This document shows positions 11,658 through 25,093 of a DNA stretch of 64,000 nucleotides, piece by piece; within the stretch, counting starts at the first letter, position 1, and each line of letters begins with the position of its first letter. The stretch covers positions 22,144,824 to 22,208,823 of the forward strand of contig HG738138.1 of assembly GCA_000499405.2 (NCBI GenBank). Reading direction: 5' to 3'. A model generated the notes under the pieces. That model made no database searches and was not told where the DNA came from. It saw only the letters and a list, made by a program, of their open reading frames with translations. The translations under genes were made by a program, and so were the position numbers. Origin of the DNA: Onchocerca volvulus (lineage: Eukaryota > Nematoda > Chromadorea > Rhabditida > Onchocercidae).

Positions 11658-14600
11658 ATGAAAAGCGATATAACGATAATAATTACTGTTGGAGTATGCG
11701 CCACTGTTGCAACTGGCCTCTTATTGTATTATTTCCACAAGAAAAAGGTGGTTCATTTCGAATATTACGTTTCCTCATTTAAATTCATTAATGTATCAAA
11801 AATTTATTATTAATGAATGTAAAAGAATAGAGTGTGCAAGTGAATTTTGATATTTCAGTGTGAATTGAATATCAAAGTAGACATTTTCAAGAAATTATCG
11901 CGGAGGTAAATGACGTATCATTATCAATTGTATAAACAAAGCGAATCCGTGGAAATATTTGTTACTTATCTTTCGAATCTTTGTAGGATCACTGCAAAAT
12001 ATTTTTAAAGCATAAATTTGAAATTAAATTACAGGAAAGAAGCCGGAAAAAATAAGTTTAGAGAAACAAATAGAATTAGCAGGACGATTACCACTAAAAA
12101 AAAGAGGACGCCTTCAGGTGTCCCGACCCGTAATACCACCGCAACATATCTCGCATATGTAAGTGCTTATATCAGTCGAAGACATAAAGTTATGCTTTCT
12201 ATAATGGAATTGAAATGGCAATATTTTTTCAAGTCTAGTAAGAAAGTTGTAAAACTAATGAGAAAATCAATATCTTGGGCCAGTTGTCGGATCCTGATAA
12301 ATCCTTTATATTATCACGACAAATTTACATCGAAATTTAATAGCATTGACTTTCAGAAGTAGAAAATATTTTTCAATCACAGCGTAAACCATTTCTTTGA
12401 CTTTTTTATTCAGGAAAAAACTCAGCACTTCTAGTGAAACTCTTGGCTACAGGTCAACTAAATCGGTTCGTTTAATATCAAAAATGACGTTTCAAAATCT
12501 ATGAATTTGTTTAGGAAACGATGACAGAGAATGAGTGCTGCCAAAATTTTTTTACATCTCATCTTTTCGTTCAAGTATTTGCGTCACATTTGAACATTTA
12601 TATTTGATCTATATCATGTTCTCTTAATTTTAATTCTTTGTGAATTCTCTTTTTAATTGATTTCTCTGTTTAATTTTCAATGTTCATTCGAATATTTTAT
12701 GATAATTCAACAATGACTTTGATAATAAGTAATTTTTATTTATATAATAACTTATGTCTTCATCCATTTATAAAAAAGTAAATGAAAGAATAGGAAAAAT
12801 CTTTATTTCTTTATAAAACTTATGAGGAAAGTTGAATTATTAAGAAATAAGAATAAGGGACAAATTGAAGAAAAATTGATAAAATTATTTTTAAGAGTTT
12901 GATAAAATTTTTTTTTAGAGTTCAATATTTTTGCGATTTCGCTGTATGTGTTTGAGTTCACAACATCATTGTTTTCATTTAATTGATAAGATTTATCAAA
13001 TATTTCTAATTTTGCAGCTACATTTTAATTTTCCAATATCCTTCTCATTAAACATATATTTTTTTTAGGACATATCCAAAATATCAAAAAAAATCAAGAA
13101 TTCTTCGCCATTGTTGATTTTTTTCTCTTTTTTTTTTTTTTTTTTTACTCTCAATACATTTGTGTTTTCTAATGATAAATTCAGTGCTCGTGTGAAATTT
13201 AGCGTCTATTTTCAATCAGATTAATATTCATTAAAGTTACAGTCATGTCGATGCATTGGAAACCAGCTCATCAATTTCTTCATCGGTAATTATTGTTTGA
13301 AAAATCTACCACTTTCTTATTTACTCTTAGCAGATGCTGCTATTGCAAATGTTGAAATAGTTTTTCTGATTTTTCGATCAATTTTTTAAATTATTGAATC
13401 GACATAGGAAAAAAGCAAAATTCTATATTCAAGTGAAAGTTATCCACCGGCAGTTATTCGGCAGGAAAAAGAATTGGTAAGTATTATGAAGTTCTTGCAA
13501 GCTATCAATAGATCAGTTGAAGTAATAAAACGGAGGAATGACATAATAAATGCTTTTGAAAGATTGATGCTCATCCACAGTACTGCCACTGAAAGATATA
13601 ACTACATTAACTTAATTTGAGGCTTTAATTTTCTAGAAAAGTTTTGAGAGACGTGGAATTTCACAAAGATGATCTGATACTCATCTGATAATTTTCAGCC
13701 AAAAATACTGCTGTCATCAGAGAAGTCAGAAAAATCACGGGATAATAAGATATGATAGTATCAGCAGTTTGTAATTTTGACTTAAAATCAAGAAGCAATG
13801 TAATGCATTTGATTATATCTTTTACAGCTACAGTACCTCATGGTGCTTGATTTCTTTTGGTAGTTTTTAATATGAATGTTGTATTAACGATCCGTTTGAA
13901 TAGATCTGAGTTATAAGATATTGTTTTACTCATCTGCCGAAGATTCTCTTTCGTTCTCATTTTTAAAAAAATGGAAAGTAAAATAAATGCATATCTCAAC
14001 TCTTGGAAGTTTTTTGCTAATATTTTCGAAATTTAAGATCTTAAATACATTCTCAAGTATCTATAGATCTTAGTATCAGATGCAGAAAGATTATTACAGG
14101 TAAAGTTACCTAAAGCCGAGAAACTTGACAAGGTTTCTTTTTTTTTTTTAACGTTCTTTGTTTTTATCACCTGATTTTTGAATTTTTTGTATTTTCCAAA
14201 TTAGTTTAAAGAATTAAGATGAATGAGCAGAAATGTTCAAGAAGGATCATTCAAAATTATTTTTTATGGATTATGATTAAAAATTTTGTTTACTACAGAT
14301 CAAATCTGTAGAATCTATCGATGTTACAAAATTGCTTGCAACTGAAGAAACTCCTTCATCTACAGAAGTTATTCCGGTTAGATCGTACTGTCTTAGACTA
14401 CAAAATTAATGAGTTAATATTAATAATGACTTCATTTTTCTTATGTAATACTAATGCTACACACTGTTGATGCGCTTTTGCCAAATTAATTATGGTCAAC
14501 AAATCATTCTGTCACAACCAACAAACTTATTCTCTGAACAGTTCGACTTTTTGCTGTTGTGTGGTACTTTTGCTGAACCAATTCAGTATGCAAAGAAGCG

Positions 14601-15310
14601 ATGTAGTAATCCATACATGATGCATTAAATAATTAGATTAATTCTTACTGTTACTGCGGACAAGATATGGCTATTTCCTCGCAAACAGCAGAAGAATTGA
14701 ACGAAAAATGCAAAGTGGAATTGCTTCCAACCATAGTAAAACCAGTTTCATTTGATCCTTATTCACCGGAAGATTTTACTCAGGTGGAAGGTAAGTCTAT
14801 AAGATCATGTTTTTATCAACTTTATCATAGCTATTCGATTTTTTCAGAGCAATAGATATTGAACGATTCCCAACTCACTTATTCGCCTACTTCCTTTTCT
14901 TAAAATGGCGAATTTATTCAACTTACAAATAAACCATCATACATACATGACGGAACAAATTGTTGATAGTTCATATCATTCTATGAAAATCCTTGCCCCT
15001 GTACTTTTGTAGCTCATGAATCCAGAATTGGTGAAATAAGACAGTTTTATAAAAGCTAAAACTTTTTTTATTTCTATTCTCTTTTATTTCATGATTGAAC
15101 TTCATTCTATTCCAAATATTGTTAGGTTCAAGCGACGAAATGAGTAAAAATTCGATGCAAATAAATCTAATACCGAAGAATCATCAAGTTATCGTGCCTT
15201 TCCTGCCTATTCTACATGCTATTACCTATGCATCCAAGCATGCCCAACTTCTTCAAGAACTTTTGCAAAATTATGAATATTTCGAATCACAATCACTTGA
15301 GAGTAGTTGA
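11658..15310 (+). CDS. Single-pass membrane protein of unknown function (about 294 aa)
   Basis: I do not recognise the family. A phase-consistent model uses 12 exons: 11658-11747, 11881-11905, 12035-12158, 12414-12465, 13069-13112, 13243-13285, 13408-13476, 14100-14132, 14299-14376, 14587-14602, 14665-14790 and 15126-15310. Residues 5-26 (ITIIITVGVCATVATGLLLYYF) form a membrane segment followed by lysines, so the remainder is probably cytoplasmic. That part is Lys/Ser/Glu-rich (for example LSTSSETLGYRSTKS and LLATEETPSSTEVIP), and the C-terminal part has Pro- and Leu-rich stretches. Exon 2 is uncertain: the stronger acceptor at 11858 would give a 47-nt exon but puts exon 3 out of phase with exon 4, whereas the acceptor at 11880 restores the frame. 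The 16-nt exon at 14587 is also inferred from phase. A further exon-like block at 13700 has no usable donor and is left out. Confidence 0.6.
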
Positions 15311-15586
15311 ACTAAATTCAATTTGACATTATACTTTGCATATTTCCGATAAATTATTATTCATCATATTTTCTTTTCACATGTTGCTGAGAGCGTTCTA
15401 TACCAATATCATGAAGTTATTCTTAAAATTAAAACATCATCTTTTTCAACTGAATAGAATATCCATTCTTGGTAAACTTTAAATAGATTCTTTTTTGGAA
15501 ACTTTAGCTAATTCTTTTTCGCATTGTTTTTTTCAGTTAAAGCAACGAAAAATACATTAATTAATTACCGTTATTTTTCATCATTA
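15311..15586. other. 3' flank of the orphan membrane-protein gene
   Basis: This short AT-rich stretch contains the probable 3' UTR of the preceding gene. No distinct structure is seen before the dispersed repeat at 15587. Confidence 0.4.
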
Positions 15587-15770
15587 TTTCAATCCGCCTA
15601 CGTAAAAGTCGTTTTGTAACTGTGTTTATTGCCAAAAATTTCAAACTCGAATTCCAAATTTCGTTGCTGTTCACTCGAAAAATATCTTAACTTAACAAGC
15701 TTGAACATCATAACAAAGTTCCTTCAACAGAAAATAAAAAGTGATGCCAGTGACATGGTATAATGTCGAT
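15587..15770. repeat. Dispersed repeat, copy B
   Basis: Second copy of the repeat at 6972-7152, same orientation, diverged by substitutions and small indels. Here it stands alone in intergenic DNA with no gag sequence next to it, which suggests that it is an independent mobile or solo element rather than part of the gag element. Confidence 0.75.
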
Positions 15771-16842
15771 GTTTTAGTTGTTAATCCTCCATATGTTTTA
15801 CTGCTAGAGAAATGTTTTTTTGTAATGATCAAACAACAATTAATTAATAATAACAATTAATAATAAAATTACCGTGACAATCAGACAATTAATTGAATTA
15901 CGCATGCTAAGTAAAAAAAATGTTATGTATATGACATGTTGTATAATATGTTCCATATGGATAAAAAAAATTTGTGGCCAAAATTTACATTGTCGCTTTG
16001 TCGCTGAAATTGCGAAGATAAAAGAGAAAACCAGCGATTCCTTTATTTTAAATTTAACATTGCGTATTTGCTATAGTTAGATTGTGATAACATTTTTTGT
16101 TCATTAAGTCAATGAGTTTTAAAAAGAGAGCTTTTTTTCATTATATGCTAACAAAGACGCATTCTCACGCTTAAACGAAGGCACATTCGCCTGTGCTAAA
16201 AAAGAAATTTCAAAAGATGGGTAGCCAGGAGCTCGGTTGGATGGTCCAGCTCGGTATTTAGTTTTCCTTTTGTTGCGTTATAATATCCCCTTCGTTTTGT
16301 ATTATCGACATGAAAATTGTCCCTTTGGTATTATCGAAATTGTATTGTTGCAATAATTGCTGCTTTCATTGATTTATTAACAAATTTATCATGATGAAGA
16401 TTTAATTACCAAATTTAAAGTTCGTTTTCCAAGTGAGTGAAACAAGGAAATTGAAAAAACCTATGAGACTGAAAAGCAGAATTTACTCCGACAGTTTTGC
16501 CATGATCAAAAAGAAGCATCGACACGCTTACTTATTCGCTTTGTCTGAACTCATTAGTAGGACTTATTATTAAAAACAGGAGAGAGCAATGAATACAACT
16601 TAGACTGCAATAAAATGAAATCAATAAATTACCCATTTTGACAACAAACAAGAGCTTAAATAAAATTAGTCGGAATTCTCATTATATGTTTAAAATGGAG
16701 CTTTTAATACAACTTATTCTGCAATATTTTTGAATTGATGGTTTTCAACGTGATAGAAACGTTGTTAAGATACATTTAAGTTTTTACTTGGATTCCATTT
16801 CTTCTTATTTTTATTCCTCGTATTCCATTCATGTATTTGCTG
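15771..16842. other. Intergenic, nothing identified
   Basis: No exon chain is seen. Near 16205-16260 there is a slightly GC-richer patch in which AGCTCGGT occurs twice 21 nt apart. It does not fold into a tRNA-like cloverleaf. Confidence 0.4.
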
Positions 16843-17014
16843 GAACATTTCTTCTATTTTTTCTTGATTCACTTTTCATGAAAGCACGGGATCTTCCAGC
16901 ATTCTTTTTTTTTTTTTTCAATCACGATGAACATTTCTTCTATTTTTTCTTGATTCACTTTTCATGAAAGCACGGGATCTTCCAGCATTCTTTTTTTTTT
17001 TTTTCAATCACGAT
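16843..17014. repeat. Perfect 86-bp tandem duplication
   Basis: The unit starting GAACATTTCTTCTATTTT and ending CAATCACGAT occurs at 16843-16928 and again at 16929-17014 with no difference that I can see. Each unit includes a run of 13 to 15 thymines. This is either a very recent duplication or an assembly artefact. Confidence 0.95.
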
Positions 17015-20000
17015 TTCTCCATTATGCGACAACAACAATTGATTTTGATTTTTCGATGACCGTAGTAATCTGAATGCGGGAAATGCGCATTCTCGGATTT
17101 AATCTTTTGTTATTATTGTAGCCTATAATGTTTTATAAAAATGACAATAAGGATGCTTACAAAATATTTTCTGGAAATTTGTACTATCAATTTATACTTT
17201 GTACTATCATTTTTAAATATTATTATTTGAATTCTATGTTCACAAAATAAAGCGAAGGAATTTCAAAAAATTCAACGGCAACTTGCTGGTTGATCATAAA
17301 AAAGATTCAAACAAATGCATTTGCATTAAAACAAATTCAATTCAAGTCCCTATCAATTTCTGAAAAGTCAGTTCCGTTTGTTAGTAAAAATGAAAATCTA
17401 ATTTTTCCCCGAAAAGATCCTTAATTTTAGCGTCGGGAAATTTTTGTGAAACTTATTATATTAATTGGATTTAGTTAATATTATTAATGCAAATTAATTC
17501 ATTTTTCAAACAATTTATTGAAAAATTAATAGTTGAAATCAATCTAATTTTTTTCGAGGACTTCATTTTTGAGATTTTCCCATCTGTGCAGAAGTTCGCT
17601 ACTTTTTAATACTATGAATAGGCGGAATATTATATTGCCATAATGGATTCCTGAAGTAAGCTAGACCATTAAAATCCCCTAAAATCTGCCTTTTTCTCTT
17701 CTCTCTGTTGCTACTCCTTTTTAAATAATTTCGTATATTTTCACTAATGTGTAAATGAAATAGAAGAGTATTGAGATTCAATAGAACTAAAAACTCAGTT
17801 TTGTGTCAATACTAAGCGAATGATCCATGATAGAAGATCAGATATGCAAATGAGTACTGGTAACCCAATTCTATTCCCGAAGCTACTGGCAGAATGCAAA
17901 TGTTGAACTTTTCAACTGCATCATTTTAATCGTTTAAAGTATTCAGCTGTAGCTGAAACGAATCAGTCCTTCATATAACATCATTTCTGCAGACAAAGTT
18001 CTTCGTAAATAGAGTGGAATTGAATTTATTTTGTCTTCATGATGAGTGTAAAGAAGCACGAAATGTATTTGTCATATGAAAGCAGAATCAAAAGCAACTG
18101 TTAATTAGAGCAACCAACCAATGGATATAATAACATGCGTTTTATAAGTTTTCATGAATCTATTATTTGCTTTATTACTGCTTAAAGCGCATCATTACAC
18201 GCCTTATAAATTATTTTGCGTCTAGAATTTTGTACCTAGTTTCTCAGGGTCCAATACAAAAATTAAAAGATCAATAAGAATTTCTCTGGTCGGAAGAGCA
18301 TGCCATCCGTTCATCTTATCTTGTTTCATAACAACATGAGTTCATGCAAGAAATGATTAATTAGCAGTGCTAAGAATAGTAAAACTATAAATAATATTAT
18401 CCCGTAATTTTTTTTTTGTTATTCCGCAAGCACAAACAATGGTAAAATTCAATCCATTGAATTCATATTTCATTCCCTCTAACCTCTTATTGCAAACTTT
18501 TCTTTTCATTTATTCGAATAAACACTTAACAAAATAAATCATACAAGTAGTTTGTTTCATAATTCCTCTCAAAAAATCATAATAATGTTTTTAGTTTTGA
18601 TTTTTGTATAATTGAGCGCAAGATCCATCACCAGAGTCAAATATCCCATTATTCGCGCCTTTTTTTTTTTGTATTTTACAATTAGACTTTTATTTAATTT
18701 CATTTCAGGCTGCGATTAGAACTTGAAATCAATTATATTACAAGTTAATTGTAAGCTAACCACTCGGATTTTTACTTGATATATAAGTTAACTTGAAATT
18801 TTCTATCCCTTAAAATAAAATAGTTTTTTCCATAAAAATTAATTACGAAAACTGACGATTTATCTAGGCTGATAATGGTATTGAAAATCTTTTTTTTTTC
18901 AAATAATTCCTATGAGAGTTAGTTCCGAAGCTAAGCTGTGCTTTTTTTTTTTCATATCTGATGTAATTATAAATTTTCGCTTTTAGCATTTGTATATTTA
19001 TACTTGTTATAGCTCATTTGTGCTATCGATAAACAGGCAACGTTAGGTCATTCTTCAAATAGTTAAAGTGACAGAACTTATGCCACACTTTATTATTTAT
19101 TCATTATGATTATAAAATGAATAATATATTGTCATTTCCCTCGTCTTTTGTTTTATTTAACTAAACAATAAAATTTCTCTCAAAATACTAAAATTGAAGT
19201 ATATCTGCTCATTTAATCTCTCATGATAATTGCTTAGTTTAGTTTTTCTTTTTCCATTGCATCTTTCAAAGGATTCATATGTTCTGCCGTTTATGAATAG
19301 GTATTGGAGATATGGCAGCCAAATTTATTAATAAGGGATTGTCCTAGTAGTGTGATTTTAAAATTAAAATGATTCAATTTTTTATTTAAACACTGTTTTA
19401 GTCCTTAAGAATCCAATACTGTATCATATTAGGGAATCAATCTTGCATCTTTGAAAAATTTTATGACAAGACTTTCCTTTCATTTTTCAAATTTGATAAT
19501 ATTAATGAAATCAATAATCTTTGATTGATTAGCTGACTTAGTTTTTGAGTAGAAGGATTGATCCTGGAAGTTATTACTGTTATTTTAAGATTGAGGCAAT
19601 TACCAGTTTGAATTATTTTTGAAATGATGTCACCGGAAAATAGTAGAAACTTTGAAAAATCAGTTCAAACTATTTTCTTAGTATTTCCAAACAAAGCTCT
19701 ACTGTTTTTAAAGGATATTATTCATTTCATTTTTTAATCCAATATATTTCAATTTTTCGAAGTTCAGTATACTTTATTTTCATATGAAAAAAAAAAAAAA
19801 AAGAAAGAAAAGAGAGAAGCATTTTCAATCAGTGAAGCTTCCAGAAGTTTAATTTTCAAGTTTTTGCGTAGTCAGAATTCAGGAAAATTGTTTTTTGTTT
19901 GTGATAACAAAATCGTCAAACATTAATATTATTTCAATAACAAAAACTTTCAAAAAATTTATTATGCATGCAAAATTTCCACTTGTGTTTTCATTTATGT

Positions 20001-23000
20001 CCAATTTAATGGAAATCATCATTTTAAGCTTTAAAAATCTTTTAATTTTTTCTATGCAATAAGAATGTATAGGCACAAATTTCTCGGTAGCTTAAGATAT
20101 TTTTTAATTATCATTGAAATCAGGAAGTTTCTCATACATTTTCAATATTTTCAGGAACTTTTGAGTTTGAGTGAACTTCCTTTTTCTCAAGTATATTAAA
20201 TAAAGCATGAATAAGGCCAAAATGAAGATACAAAATAGTCAAACACACCATTTTATATTGAAATTTCATCTGCCATAATTATTCAATATTTTGAAGTACT
20301 GCATTGTACTAAATTAAATTAATATAGATTTAACCAAAGTTAACGGGAAATTTTATCAATACAAAATTCGCATCATTCAGTCATAGAAGCAGAGGAATCT
20401 TTCCCTAATTTCCAATGAGTAGAAAAATATTAGTTTTATAAAGTTGAAAAACTGTGCAATTATGAGCATGGAACGCTCTTGAATTTAGTTTTAGGAATAA
20501 AGGATAGATCAGGGGGAGATTTTATGGAATCTGGACGAAAGGAGAAAGAAGAAAGGGAAAGTAGTTTAATTGATTTTATACATCTGGGGAATCAATTATT
20601 GATTTTTTGAAGCATCAGTTTGTTTCAACTCTTATCTGACTTTTTTTCGACAAGTAAATTCTCACGATAAATTAGTAAAATTCTGAATACTAATATAGTT
20701 GTTTTCAATAGAAATTAATAAGGTATTTGAAATAAAATTGAAATGTCAGGAAGAAAAGAAAGAGAAGGGAGAATGGACAAGGCATCACTTCAAATAATGG
20801 ATTTTCTTTTCTACTAGTAACGATGAACGAAAATGGTGGTGATGTGGAAATTTTTTAAATTAGTGCAACCATTGAAAAAAGAAGAAGGCATAAAGATTTA
20901 TTTTTTTCTACTAAGAAATTTTGTTTGTCTCTTTCAGTTTTGTTTTTCGAAACTGAAGTGTCTATTCACCCTTTCTTTCTTGAACATAAACGATGGATAT
21001 TTCTTTTTCTCTTTCATTTTTCTTTTTTTTTTTTTGTTTCGTTATAATTATCATTTATTAATAGAAAAAAAATGGCAGAAAGAAAGGTATAATTATGTAT
21101 AAAATTCAATTCGTTGCAGCATAATCAATTTAACTGTCTCCTTCCTTGCTTGATCCAAATTTCACATTATTTCCTTTTACCATTTCTTCTAGATAGCTGA
21201 TCGATTCCAAGTAGGTTGAGCAAGGATTTGATCGATTAAATCTCCTCTATTAATTGATAGCTTATCATCTTTTATCTTTGCTGGCAAGAAACCATGTAGT
21301 TTATTTTTATAAACTGTTCATCTATAAAAAGAGTAGCTGTAAACTACCTTTCCTGCTATTTCACCCAGTCTACGTCGCCAAGTAATCTATAAATTCTCGA
21401 AAGTAAGCAACTGAAAAAGTTGTTTTTCATATTTCTTCTCTTGAGAATAAAAATTCTAAATCTCTTCCCTTCAGAATATCATATCATATATCTTTCATTT
21501 GTTGATACACTTGCAATTTTATCTGCATATAAATTTTTGTAATGAGAGATTTAAGCTAATATTCCTTGCTAATAAAATTTTAAGCTAGTTTTGCTTATTA
21601 ATTCTAATTTAATTCTAAATGTGTTTTTCGTGAAAAGTTCCAATTAGATGATGACATAAAGATCCAATAATTGAATTATTACGATAAAATTTGGAGAGAA
21701 TAATTGCACATAGACGGTCGATTTTAAAAACAAAACTGACAGATTCAGATTGAAATTTTTTTGTTACCTAGAAAAATTCATTAAAGGCATGAAAAATGCC
21801 CTATCTGAGAGCAGTCTTACTTAATTTATTTATAAGTTAGTTAGCCGCACTATTTGATCGCTTGAATATAAGTGATAAGACATCAGCTACATTAAAGAAC
21901 TTTTATCAATTTTTGACGTTAATCACACTATTTAATCAATAAATTTTTAAGTTAAAGAACTAAATTTGATTAATTCCTGCAAATAATATTAGAATATAAT
22001 TTTGATATTTTATAAGTTTGGATATCATATTTCGTCGGTTTTTTTCGCTTTCTTATTTCTGATAGACTCAGGCATATATTTGACAGCTTAGGCAAAAAGG
22101 CAAAATGAATTTTTGAGGAGTTAGTTTAATCCAATCAATCTGAGCATCTAGCATGTAAATTTTGGAATATATGCACACATTCTGGATATTTGATTATTTT
22201 CAAGAGCCTAACAATGTATGTATCTTTCATGTCTCTTTTCAGTGTTTGTCGAGAGTCAGTTTTTGCTTTGCAATTATCAATATATCAAACTTGATCTGTT
22301 CCCAGTTCTTTATTCAGCTATAAACACGTCACTTTTTTTTGTTTTTCAACTCATCATTTTGACGAATTTAATTTCTAAGCTCAGACTTGAAGAAGACCAA
22401 ACTACTCCCTTTCTTTTTTCAAATTACACACAATTTTTCCATAGCTATTCCTACTCCTAGCATTTATTCGACTTTCTTAAGGCTCGAGATTGATCCTAAA
22501 CATATATAATGAAAGATGACAGTTGGTCTTTTTTATATATTTGCTCAGTTATATATGTAATTTATTTAACTATCTATCACCTCTTAATTTCTTCACATTC
22601 ATTTTCTATATTACACGCCTTACTACTTATTTATTCTAAATTTTACACAAAATAAATTTTCATGAATGGACAGGAAGCGAGATGAGGCTCTTCGCTCTCC
22701 AAATTCTGTTTTTGATCAATTAGTTCTTGAAGATTAAAAGAATGAAATCTTTATCTAAATTCAAACTAGAAGAATACTTCAAACAAACTAACAAAAGCTT
22801 AAAAATTACTTTTATTTATATTTGCTGCTATTCTATTAGTTAATGAGTGTTTAGATGGTTACTAAAATATTATTGAGGAAGTCCTATTCATCGATTAAAA
22901 CATCGATTTCATTTTCTTTTATTTCCAATCTTTTTGTCTGTTTTCCGTTTCAAAAGGTTATTTTCAAGAGAGAGAGAGAGTTTGAGGCCTTGTCTTCGCT

Positions 23001-23646
23001 ACCGTATAATCGCATAAGTGTCATATATTTTCTAAGGCATTTTCCGAATTGTTTCAACCAATTTCCACGAAATTTATGGCAATTGAATCTAGCAAATAAT
23101 GAGCTCAATATAAATATTTTTGACTATATGGTATCTTAAAATAAATTCGAATATCAATTTTGAAACATGATTGCTCGATTCTTGATGAAATGGCATTTAC
23201 ATCAACCAAAAATGAAAAGTAAACTTCGAAGAATAATAGGATCTACTTCTGAAATCATTTCTAGATCCTACCATATTTCATGAGACATTCCATTTCCGCC
23301 TTTCAGATTACTTGCAGCTCATGTCTGTGATAGGTTGTTTTCACGTAACATGAGGAATTCACAGACTTGATTTTGATTCGTCAGTGATTTCATTAATTAA
23401 AGTTTGTGGAATAGAAATGCTTCATTTACGCCCAGTTTCTTCTGAATTCTGTTTTCGTCGCATATCGCTCAACATTAGTTTCTATAATTAACTACCAATG
23501 GAAACAGTAAATTTCATCTTAACTAAATGTTATCAAATTTGACAAACTTAACAAACTGTCTTCTTGATTTTCGTAGCAAATAACGAATCAATAAATGAGA
23601 AAGTCTTATTAGATCAATGTACACCAATCAATACTTATTTTTACAG
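17015..23646. other. Long gene-poor intergenic stretch
   Basis: About 6.6 kb without any exon chain I can defend. It contains poly-T and poly-A runs (for example 18660, 19788, 21020), a short GA repeat at about 22970, and an 8-bp inverted repeat (GTAGTTTA and TAAACTAC) at about 21297-21348. Open frames up to 94 codons occur but have the Phe/Ile/Lys/Asn bias of random AT-rich DNA and lack splice partners. Confidence 0.5.
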
Positions 23647-25093
23647 ATGTCTGATACAGATTTGCAAGAACGATTGTCAAGACATCGTGGTTTTACTACC
23701 AAAGCTCGTGAAGTGCTGCTAGAACCACCAGCACCATTTGCAGTTGTGGCAGTAAGTTTTTGTTGGATGTTTATTTCTTGTACTTAATTAGAGTTTTGTT
23801 CCAACATTTAACTAATATGTTATCAGTATTTGAATTATCTTGTTATCGTTTCATTTTTGAGGTTTTATTTGAATTCAAAGATTTGATTCGATCCAATCAA
23901 AAACTCTTCTATTAAGAAATACTGTTTCATGATTTCAAGGAATCAGTTTTTAATCCAAGATATAAGTTCAGATTATAAGATTAACGGTACTAGTCTGGTA
24001 AAATGGTGGTACTTGATATGATTCATCGAAAATTATTAAAATATCAAAATACTAATCAATGAAATCTTTAAATATACTTGATATGATGATGAATTTCTTT
24101 CCCTGTTGTCTTTTCTCTTTTTTTTTTTTTTTTTTGAAAATGCTCAAAAAACATCTTAAAAAAACTTTCTAAGGTTTTATAAAATACAACAAATCGATTT
24201 TATCAGAATTTTAGGAATCATTTAACTACGTGAAATAGTTCCTTCACCGAATCATTTCACTACTTTTTATTTCTTTTTTCTTTCTAACTTATATACTTCA
24301 ACATTTTTTTAATTGTCTTCGCACCTTCTCGGCAACTGTCTTTGGAAGTGACATGATTTATCTGTTATCAACTGATTATCACCAACATGTCGGAACAAAA
24401 CTTTTAGGCCATCAATACAATATTTTTTGCAGGAAAGTTCTGGAAGTTTATCGAATGAAAGTACTAATCCAAAAACACCTCATCGTGGATTTACAGCAAA
24501 AGCACGCGAAATGCTTGTGGAAAGACAAAATAGTCATCATGGTTGGAAATGTAAATTTTCTGATTACATCACACTCTTGAGATTAGACTTTTTTTGAACA
24601 AATAAAAATCTAATTTGTACATTTTTTAAGTGTTTGAATTTTCTTGCTTTTTCAAAATTTCATGTTTGATAGATTGCAAGCTTTTATAGATAATTTTAAA
24701 AAACTTGATATTCTATAGATTTAGAAGACTTCAGTTTTTCATAAAAATATAACTTTAATGCTGAAAAATATGCATGATATCTGATATTTTGAAAAAATTA
24801 TATTTACAATCATAGCTTCTGTTGAAGCAATTCGAACGGATCTCGATACAATTCGCAAACGGCAGTCACATTTAAACTATTTAGCATTGGATGAATTGCC
24901 AATACAACAAGCAAACATTGGTATGAATATATTTTACCGTCATTTCTTTCAATTTTAATAAAGTCTCAGATCATTCATCTATTTCTGGCATCTTTAAAAT
25001 TGTTGCCTTTTGAGAACGAAAAGCACGAATAACATTTTTTCATTAAATTTTCTTTTTTTTTCTTTCCATCTAGATGAAATGTTGGTGAAATAA
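23647..25093 (+). CDS. Small protein of unknown function with internal HRGFT repeat (115 aa)
   Basis: Four exons (23647-23751, 24433-24550, 24816-24920, 25074-25093) total 348 nt and encode 115 residues, with GT/AG borders and matching phases throughout. The ATG directly follows TATTTTTACAG, so it is probably the first codon after a trans-splice or cis acceptor. The protein is hydrophilic. HRGFTTKAREVLLE in exon 1 is echoed by HRGFTAKAREMLVE in exon 2, a clear internal duplication. The C-terminal third (VEAIRTDLDTIRKRQ to the end) is predicted helical. There is no signal peptide or membrane segment. I do not recognise the family. The stop codon overlaps an AATAAA at 25089-25094, so the 3' UTR may be very short. 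Confidence 0.8.

Noticed and set aside
13700..13755. Exon-like block after TTTTCAG in the orphan gene (reads PKILLSSEKSEKS)
   Set aside because: The acceptor is good but no donor leaves it in the phase required by the next exon, so it is not in the model.
16205..16260. GC-richer patch considered as a tRNA
   Set aside because: No acceptor-stem pairing, no TTC-type T loop and no anticodon arm could be drawn.
20833..21102. 89-codon plus-strand frame rich in Phe
   Set aside because: It is made of T-rich low-complexity sequence, without homology or splice context.
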